This document shows, in pieces, positions 57,390-64,000 of a stretch of 64,000 nucleotides of DNA. The stretch covers positions 241,350 to 305,349 of the forward strand of contig CACSJR010000006.1 of assembly GCA_902706235.1 (NCBI GenBank). Reading direction: 5' to 3'. This DNA comes from Citrobacter sp. 18056. GTDB taxonomy: Bacteria > Pseudomonadota > Gammaproteobacteria > Enterobacterales > Enterobacteriaceae. Within the stretch, counting starts at the first letter, position 1. The number at the start of each line of letters is the position of its first letter. Made by a program: the position numbers and the translations under genes. The notes under the pieces are model-generated. The model saw only the letters and a list, made by a program, of their open reading frames with translations, had not been told where the DNA came from and searched no databases.

Positions 57390-60300
57390 ATGAACAGAAT
57401 TTATCGTCTTGTCTGGAGTCACGTTGCCTCCGCATTTATCCCGGTTGCAGAATTTACTGCCGGACATCGAGGAAAAGCATCACGCGCTGGACGGCGAAAA
57501 CTTCTGATCTCCGGGGCGCTGGTTGCCGGGTTGATGCCCGTAGCCGCCCTCGCAGATGATGTGAACTGGGCAACTGATCATCCCACTTATGCGTTTTCAG
57601 AGGAACCGGATTACAACTTTGACCGAGTGATAGATACCGGGACGGCGTACGGCATTGACATCACTACGGCGGATTCCAATTTTGCTGCAGGTACCACGCT
57701 GAACATCGGCGGCAGTATCCCGACCTTCCCGACCTATACCAACAATGGCGTGACAAATAATCCCGTATCGGTGGTGGATGCGCTGCCCGCGGGGGCCGGT
57801 AACCGCATTATTACCATAAATGCGACCGACTCGAACAACGTCACCACACCGATTACGGCCGATAATATCGCCGATTTTACCTACTCCCCCAGCCCCGCAG
57901 TTCCGCAGCAAAATCAGGAACTGAATGTTGAAGTGCCGGGCCTGGACGGTAGCTATGAGGTGGTCAGCGTCTATGACTCTTCTACATTTACGTCGGCCGC
58001 AGATGTGCCGGTCGCCGAGATGCAGATACCGGTCTACGATCCCGATTCGGTGCGGATCCTCAATGATTTTGGCATTGCCTACGTCAGCGAAGGTGGTGGC
58101 ACGGCCAATATCAACGTCGGCGCGGATACTGCGGGCACGACGCCTATTTCAGCCCCCGTAAATACCATTGATCTGCTGGCGAAAAATTCGACGCTGGCGT
58201 TTGTAGCGGCTGAAAGTGGAAACGCGGGGGCGGCGAACTGGCAATCGGATAATTACATCCACTTCCGTCCGGCGGCGGTTATCGCCAACCAGTCAAGCCA
58301 AACCAATGTACAAAGTACGCAATATAACTACACACTGACTCTGCCGGAGTATGAAATCGGTCCGTTGGGCAAAGTTCGGCTGGTCGGCAACAAAGAATTC
58401 GATATCACTTCGTCCGCAGATATTGCTGATGTCAACAATTTCCTGGTGGGTCAGGGGGCGTATGCCGGTAAATCACAGGTGCAGTACTGGCTGCTGGCCG
58501 GGGCGTCAGTAGACGGTAGCGATCCGATCACCTCATCCACACAGGCGCAAACGACCTACAACGGCATTATTACCGATCTGCTGGGTCAGGCGGAAAGCAC
58601 GACCATTAATGTGGAATACAACGTCTGGGATGACCTGGATTCACATACCAATAACGCCACGATAGGCACCGGTAACCTGCGGGTCATTTACGCCACAGGA
58701 AAAGATGCCACAGGCACGGTGACGGATATTGGGAGCCTGGCGGTCGACGGTGCGACGGCCGTGATGCAAGCCGACAACGGTGCCGTTATCACTAACAATG
58801 GCGCGATTAACGCCTGGAGCAGCAGTGGTAGCAGCCCGACAACCGTAGGGATGCGGGCGACCGATGCGACGGCGACCAACAACGGCGTACTGAACGCCGG
58901 GCTGTTCCTCGAAAAAGACGGCAGTAATCAGAATGTGAATAATGCCGGGTCGGCGGCTATCGCTGCCGATGGCAGCAGTACCGTCACTAACACCAACAAC
59001 GGCCATATCAACGTTGCCATTACTGATACGGCAACCCATAACGCCTACGGTATTATCGCCGGGAATACCGCCAATGTGACTAATGCTGAAGGTGGCACTA
59101 TAGCGATTGTCGGCAACAGTCATAATACCGATGGTAAAGCTGGCGCATATGGCGTGCTCACTGGTGACGCCGCCAACTTCACCAACCAGGGAGCCATGTA
59201 TGTGGGCAGCACCCCGGTTATTGATGGGACAGCTCCCACCGCGGTTAACCTGGTGGGAAGTGGTGATTTTACGGCAGCGATTGCCTCCACGGGCACCGGC
59301 ACTATCCTCAATGATACCACCGGGGAAATTACCCTGATGGACAATACCCGCAATGCGGCAGGGATCCTGGTCAATGGCGGTGGTGCGACGGTCACCAACA
59401 ATGGTGAGATTAATGTGTTAGGTAAGCTGGTCAACGACTCAGCTGCCGCCAACTACGGGATGTACGTTAAAGATAATACCGGTGTCGTCACCAATAACGG
59501 CAATATTCAGGTCGATGGCGACAACAATATCGCGCTGCGCGTACTGGCACAGGACGCGAATGCCACAATGACGTCCACCGAGGACAGCACCATTATCGTC
59601 GGGGCGGAAGGGGAGCTGGGGGGCACCGATGATAATCCGTATGCCTACCGTAACTATGCGGTGTATGCCGAAGGGTTGAATGGCAAAGCGGCGACGGTGC
59701 AGCTGGATTCGACCGTGCGTCTGCTTGCAACCGGTGCGATTGGTGCCCATGCGCGTGGTAACTCGACCATTAACGTCGGCGCACCTGCCTCCTTAACCTT
59801 TGAAAATACTGATCAGATTGGCTACTACGCCTGGGGACAGGGGGCAAGTATCAATATCGCCAACCCGACCATTACGGATGATGGGCAAGCCCGTTCGATT
59901 CTGTTTGCGGTTGATAGCGGGGCGAAGTTCACGGGGGAGACCACCGGGGGTGACTACAATCTGACCGTTGCCGGCACCGGCTCCACCGGGGTTTTTGCGA
60001 ATGGCCTCTCGCAGGACGGCTCGGTGGTGACTGAAGTGACTACCGGTAACGCGCAGATTAACGTCAGCGGCACGGATGCCGTTGGGGTGAAAGTCACCGG
60101 CGGCGCAGTGGGCACCATCAGCGATGGCGCGATAAATCTGAATGGTGATAACACCACTGCCGTACTGGTGGATGGGCGTAATTACACTCTCACAGGCGTT
60201 GACACAGATGGTGATGCGCTTGACACCAAAGTGAGTTCTTCCGCGAAAATCGGGTCAGCGGCGGGACAAACCGGCATTGTTGGCTACAACGTCTCGCATA

Positions 60301-63300
60301 AAGGGGATTTGACCCTCAATAGCGGGGCGGATCTCACGCTGAATGGCAACACCAGTACCGGGGTGCTGTTGCATGATGGCGGTATTGCAATCGTCAATTC
60401 CGACGTCAGTGTGGCAGGGACGTCAGTTACGCCAGGTACAGGTAACATCGGGGTGGATATTCAGAACGCCGGTGAACTGACCAACAACGGTGCCATTACC
60501 GTCTCCGGTTTAGAGGGCAGCGAAAATGTCGGGGTACGGGTCCAGGGGGCTGGCGCTATCGTCCACCAGTTGGGGGATGTCTCGGCGAATGGAGGCCTGG
60601 CGGCGGTACAACTTACCGGGGATAGCGCAGCCCTGACGGTCAACGGGACAGATAACCATATCAGCGCCAGCAGGGGAGCTGATGGGGTGCTTATCGACAG
60701 CACCGGCGCATCCTCTTTTAATGCCAGCAACACCACCATTGATATCACCGACAGCGGTGCGGGGATAAATAACAATGCCAACGCCAGTAGCATTAACCTG
60801 ACCAATGTCACAATCAATGCCGACGACGGCCCGGCGATTCGTACCGCAGTGACCTTTGATGCGGAAGGCAGCGGCAACGTGCTGAATGTCAGCGGCAGCG
60901 GCGGCGGTTTTGCCTTTATGAATGCCGACGGTTCAGACACCACCGGCGACCTGACAATCGGCACCGGCTACACCATCAATGGCAACGGCGACGGCAGCCG
61001 GGGGATCCTCGCGCGGACTAACGGTAATGTTATCTCCGGCACCAGTATCACCATGGCGAGCGGTGCTGGTGCGGCGATTGAAGCGACTGATGCCGGCAGC
61101 CTGACCAACAACGGTATCATTGCGACCAGCAGCGATACCGGCAGCACGATCCTCGCGCAAAATACCGGGGCGTTTACCAACACCAGTTCCATCACCTCCA
61201 GCAGTACCAGCAACAGCCAGTCGCTTATCGATCTTAGCGGTGACGTCGATTCACGTAATATCACCAACAGCGGCACCATCACCAGCCTGAGCCAGAATGC
61301 GACCGTGATTGATGCCACGGGTAGTGCCAATAACACCCTGACCAACAGCGGCATCCTGAAAGCGGCCAGCAGTACGGCGAAAGTGATTGCGCTCGGCAGT
61401 GGTAACGACAGCGTGACCTTAAGCGATACCGGGCAGCAAACGCAGGGTGAAATCCTGATGGGCGCTGGTAACGACCAGTTTAACTGGAGCGACGGCAGCC
61501 TGACGGGGGGCGTCACCTTTGAAGGAAACGACGGGCTGGACAGCGCCACTGTCGGTAGTGTGGATATCGCCGATACCACCCATATCCTCAGTGAAGGCGG
61601 CACCGGCAGCACGCTGACCTTTGAAGGTACCAAAGGCAGTATTGGCTCACTGACGGCGGATGATCTCGCGACCGGCACCAATATTGGCACTGGCTGGAGC
61701 ACCCTGACCCTTACTGGTGCCGGGGCCGACATGCGTGTCGCGAAAGATCTCACGCTGTCAGGCGCACCTGTTATCAACGTCAATGACGGTGCAATACTGC
61801 GAACTGGCGACAGCGCGACAGTGGACGGTGAGGCGACTATCCATAATTACAATATCGCCACGGCGGGAAGCGGCGCGAAGATCTCCTTCGACGGTAGCGA
61901 CGATCAGACCTACAGTGGTGTGATTTCCGGCACTGGTGGTATGGAGCGCATCAACGGCGGCAACACCATTCTGCTTGGCGATAACACCTACACCGGCGAC
62001 ACACTGATTGGTGGCGATTCAGAACTGAGCCTCGGTAATGGCGGCGATGTGGGTAGCCTGTCAGAACAAACCAACATCACCGACAACGGCATCCTGACGG
62101 TTAACCATTCTGACGTGGTCACCCTGGGCGGCGTGATTTCCGGCAGCGGTGATTTCCGCCAGATTGGCACAGGTTTGACACGTCTGAACGGAAACAACAG
62201 CTACGCAGGTACCACCGACGTAGAACAGGGTACGTTGCTGATTAACGGTGTGCAGAGTGGCACCGGGTTAACCACGGTTTACACGGGCAGCACGCTTGGC
62301 GGCTACGGCACGATTGGTGGCAATGTGCTCTTCCAGAGTGGTACGACCCTGAAACCAGGTGATGATAACCGGGGTAACGGAACCGGAGTCTTGACGGTTA
62401 ATGGCAACCTGACGCTTGCCAGTGATACCAACAGCCATTTCCAGCTTGGGGAGTCCTTTACTCCCGGAGGAACGCTTAATGACCTGGTTCAGGTCAACGG
62501 TAACCTGACGCTGGACGGTACCTTAAATGTTGATCAGACCAGCGATGGTCGCTTCTTGCCTGGCGTATATCGTTTGTTTAATTACACCGGGGCATTAACC
62601 AATAACACCATGGAGATTGGTTCACTGCCCACGCCAACCCAACAGCTTTATTCCATTCAGACCTCTATTGGCAATCAAGTCAACCTGGTACTCAGCTATA
62701 CCCTGCCTCTGGGTAAATTACAGTTCTGGGATGGGGACCCGGATGGAAACAATCACGGTACTGGTACAGGTGATGAGACAAGCGGTAATGGAGTTGTTGA
62801 TGGGGGGAACGGTACCTGGTTTGCCAATGAAGGAAGTACCAGCAATAACTGGACACAGCAGGATGGTAACGGGAATGAACCGTGGAATGAAGGTGCCTTT
62901 GCGATCTTCCAGACCAAAGGCGGGACCGTCACATTATCGAATGAGAATGGTCCTGTGCGTGCTTCAGGGATGCAGTTTACGGCTGATGACTACATTCTTA
63001 ATGGTGATTCGACTACCCCATTGGAGATGATCGAGACCCAGGTTGCAGGGGGATTAGTACCGGACAACGCCTACACCAGTGAAGGGGAAACGGATGCGGG
63101 TCGTTTCTTCGTGATCCGTGTCGGGGATGTCAGTGATACGGGCACAATTTCCGGTGCAGATATCACGACGACCATTAATGCCAATCTGGTCGCTAATACC
63201 CTGAGTCTTCCAGATAAACCTGCACTACGGTTGCTTAAAACCGATGCCGGTCGCTTGATCCTCAACGGTGATAATACCTTTGCGGGTGGGGTTGAGGTAT

Positions 63301-64000
63301 GGGGAGGCACGCTGCAGGCCAGTCGTGATGAAAATCTCGGGCTAGCCGGAACATCCATCACGCTGAACAATGGGGCCACGTTCCAGTCAGGTGATGATTT
63401 TACTACCCAGCGAAAAATTTTCCTGGGGGAAAATGAGGGCGGCACCTTCGACACCTACGGTCATACTTTCACCCCAACCGGCGTGATCGGGGGCGATGGT
63501 TCGCTGGCAGTGGTGGATAGCTCCACCGGAAACGGCGCGGGCCAGTTGGTGCTCAACACCGCCAACACCTACAAAGGTGATACTACCATTACCGGCAAAA
63601 ACGGCATCGGTACGCTGACGGTTAACGCCAACACCACGGGCGCATTCGGTAAACAGGACAGCACCGTGTCGTTGACCGATGAGGCCGTGGTTAATTTCAA
63701 CAACGACGCCAGCGCGCAGTCACACACCTTTGATGTCAATAATTCGACCCTGGCGTTTAACAGCGGCGCTACTGCCGAATCGAGCACCATCGGCCTGACC
63801 GCCGGCACTGCCAGCTTTACCGGCAGCAGTAATGCAGGCAGCGCGACCATTAATGTCGATAACACTTCACGGTTGTTGATGTCAGGCAGCGCCGACGGCG
63901 GCACCAGCGTCACCACCAACGCCGGTACCGTGGCGTTTTCCGGCAATGCCCAGGCGGCTAACGCGCGAATTGCCAACCAGAGCGGCGCGAATGTGACGCT
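57390..64000 (+). CDS. Giant autotransporter adhesin (partial, passenger only)
   Basis: An open frame of 2,203 codons that is still open at the right edge. The N-terminus is an extended signal peptide: MNRIYRLVWSHVASAFIPVA (ESPR), a basic stretch, then a hydrophobic core ending VAALA with cleavage near residue 55. The passenger is a long repeat-rich beta-helix, first with TNNGAI/NNGEINV type turns (about 470-1400), later with autotransporter-associated beta-strand repeats such as LTLSG, LILNGDNTFAGG and LVLNTANTYKGDTTI. I read no cysteine. An FWDGDPDGNNHG spacer near residue 1775 separates two blocks. The barrel domain must lie outside the window. Confidence 0.88.
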   Translation, partial: MNRIYRLVWSHVASAFIPVAEFTAGHRGKASRAGRRKLLISGALVAGLMPVAALADDVNWATDHPTYAFSEEPDYNFDRVIDTGTAYGIDITTADSNFAAGTTLNIGGSIPTFPTYTNNGVTNNPVSVVDALPAGAGNRIITINATDSNNVTTPITADNIADFTYSPSPAVPQQNQELNVEVPGLDGSYEVVSVYDSSTFTSAADVPVAEMQIPVYDPDSVRILNDFGIAYVSEGGGTANINVGADTAGTTPISAPVNTIDLLAKNSTLAFVAAESGNAGAANWQSDNYIHFRPAAVIANQSSQTNVQSTQYNYTLTLPEYEIGPLGKVRLVGNKEFDITSSADIADVNNFLVGQGAYAGKSQVQYWLLAGASVDGSDPITSSTQAQTTYNGIITDLLGQAESTTINVEYNVWDDLDSHTNNATIGTGNLRVIYATGKDATGTVTDIGSLAVDGATAVMQADNGAVITNNGAINAWSSSGSSPTTVGMRATDATATNNGVLNAGLFLEKDGSNQNVNNAGSAAIAADGSSTVTNTNNGHINVAITDTATHNAYGIIAGNTANVTNAEGGTIAIVGNSHNTDGKAGAYGVLTGDAANFTNQGAMYVGSTPVIDGTAPTAVNLVGSGDFTAAIASTGTGTILNDTTGEITLMDNTRNAAGILVNGGGATVTNNGEINVLGKLVNDSAAANYGMYVKDNTGVVTNNGNIQVDGDNNIALRVLAQDANATMTSTEDSTIIVGAEGELGGTDDNPYAYRNYAVYAEGLNGKAATVQLDSTVRLLATGAIGAHARGNSTINVGAPASLTFENTDQIGYYAWGQGASINIANPTITDDGQARSILFAVDSGAKFTGETTGGDYNLTVAGTGSTGVFANGLSQDGSVVTEVTTGNAQINVSGTDAVGVKVTGGAVGTISDGAINLNGDNTTAVLVDGRNYTLTGVDTDGDALDTKVSSSAKIGSAAGQTGIVGYNVSHKGDLTLNSGADLTLNGNTSTGVLLHDGGIAIVNSDVSVAGTSVTPGTGNIGVDIQNAGELTNNGAITVSGLEGSENVGVRVQGAGAIVHQLGDVSANGGLAAVQLTGDSAALTVNGTDNHISASRGADGVLIDSTGASSFNASNTTIDITDSGAGINNNANASSINLTNVTINADDGPAIRTAVTFDAEGSGNVLNVSGSGGGFAFMNADGSDTTGDLTIGTGYTINGNGDGSRGILARTNGNVISGTSITMASGAGAAIEATDAGSLTNNGIIATSSDTGSTILAQNTGAFTNTSSITSSSTSNSQSLIDLSGDVDSRNITNSGTITSLSQNATVIDATGSANNTLTNSGILKAASSTAKVIALGSGNDSVTLSDTGQQTQGEILMGAGNDQFNWSDGSLTGGVTFEGNDGLDSATVGSVDIADTTHILSEGGTGSTLTFEGTKGSIGSLTADDLATGTNIGTGWSTLTLTGAGADMRVAKDLTLSGAPVINVNDGAILRTGDSATVDGEATIHNYNIATAGSGAKISFDGSDDQTYSGVISGTGGMERINGGNTILLGDNTYTGDTLIGGDSELSLGNGGDVGSLSEQTNITDNGILTVNHSDVVTLGGVISGSGDFRQIGTGLTRLNGNNSYAGTTDVEQGTLLINGVQSGTGLTTVYTGSTLGGYGTIGGNVLFQSGTTLKPGDDNRGNGTGVLTVNGNLTLASDTNSHFQLGESFTPGGTLNDLVQVNGNLTLDGTLNVDQTSDGRFLPGVYRLFNYTGALTNNTMEIGSLPTPTQQLYSIQTSIGNQVNLVLSYTLPLGKLQFWDGDPDGNNHGTGTGDETSGNGVVDGGNGTWFANEGSTSNNWTQQDGNGNEPWNEGAFAIFQTKGGTVTLSNENGPVRASGMQFTADDYILNGDSTTPLEMIETQVAGGLVPDNAYTSEGETDAGRFFVIRVGDVSDTGTISGADITTTINANLVANTLSLPDKPALRLLKTDAGRLILNGDNTFAGGVEVWGGTLQASRDENLGLAGTSITLNNGATFQSGDDFTTQRKIFLGENEGGTFDTYGHTFTPTGVIGGDGSLAVVDSSTGNGAGQLVLNTANTYKGDTTITGKNGIGTLTVNANTTGAFGKQDSTVSLTDEAVVNFNNDASAQSHTFDVNNSTLAFNSGATAESSTIGLTAGTASFTGSSNAGSATINVDNTSRLLMSGSADGGTSVTTNAGTVAFSGNAQAANARIANQSGANVT

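Noticed and set aside
60968..61783. 271-codon minus-strand frame inside the autotransporter
   Set aside because: The repetitive, low-complexity passenger leaves several antisense frames open; the Leu/Val/Pro-rich product is an artefact of the Gly/Thr/Asn codons.
1..64000. CRISPR arrays, tRNA or rRNA genes
   Set aside because: No spaced direct-repeat array, cloverleaf or rRNA-like sequence was seen on reading both strands.

Overview
This window comes from a gammaproteobacterium, most likely a member of the Enterobacteriaceae. The evidence is protein kinship recalled from E. coli (RoxA/YcfD with all three iron ligands at the E. coli positions, a MepH/YdhO-type hydrolase, a YqjC-type DUF1090 protein) and enteric-style hairpins. 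No rRNA, tRNA, CRISPR array or intact insertion sequence was seen. Species cannot be set from the sequence alone.

Positions 1 to about 35,320 hold a nearly complete lateral (Flag-2 type) flagellar system. On the left are flgA (cut by the window edge) and the divergent run flgB-C-D-E-F-G-H-I-J, flgK-L and a lafW-like gene. Next, on the minus strand, come a LafZ-type membrane regulator with an overlapping small exported partner, then the unit lafK, fliE-F-G-H-I-J ending in a TagD-like cytidylyltransferase gene. Divergent from lafK runs fliM-N-P-Q-R-flhB-flhA plus an unrecognised tail-anchored protein. A MepH-like peptidoglycan endopeptidase gene (minus), the flagellin lafA, and fliD-S-T-K-L, lafS (sigma-28), lafT (motA) and lafU (motB) complete it. 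Two textbook sigma-54 promoters (213-229 and 28907-28923) fit the sigma-54 activator LafK. FliO is missing, FlgJ lacks its muramidase domain, and flgM/flgN would lie off the left edge if present.

From 35.4 to 46 kb are separate small units: a membrane diguanylate cyclase, a DUF1090 protein, RoxA, a catabolic unit (LacI-family regulator, cytoplasmic GH-A glycosidase, GPH sugar symporter) and an EmrAB-type efflux pair.

From 45.9 to 55.8 kb, all on the minus strand, is a tightly overlapped operon: a Ser-type arylsulfatase, its radical SAM maturase, a MoxR AAA+ ATPase, a DUF58 protein, a DUF4381 protein, two VWA proteins (one fused to TPRs), a BatD-like protein and an exported HAD phosphatase. 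The physical coupling of sulfatase maturation to a full MoxR/VWA set is the least explained system here. A second diguanylate cyclase follows, then a giant autotransporter adhesin with an extended signal peptide, open at the right edge after 2,203 codons.
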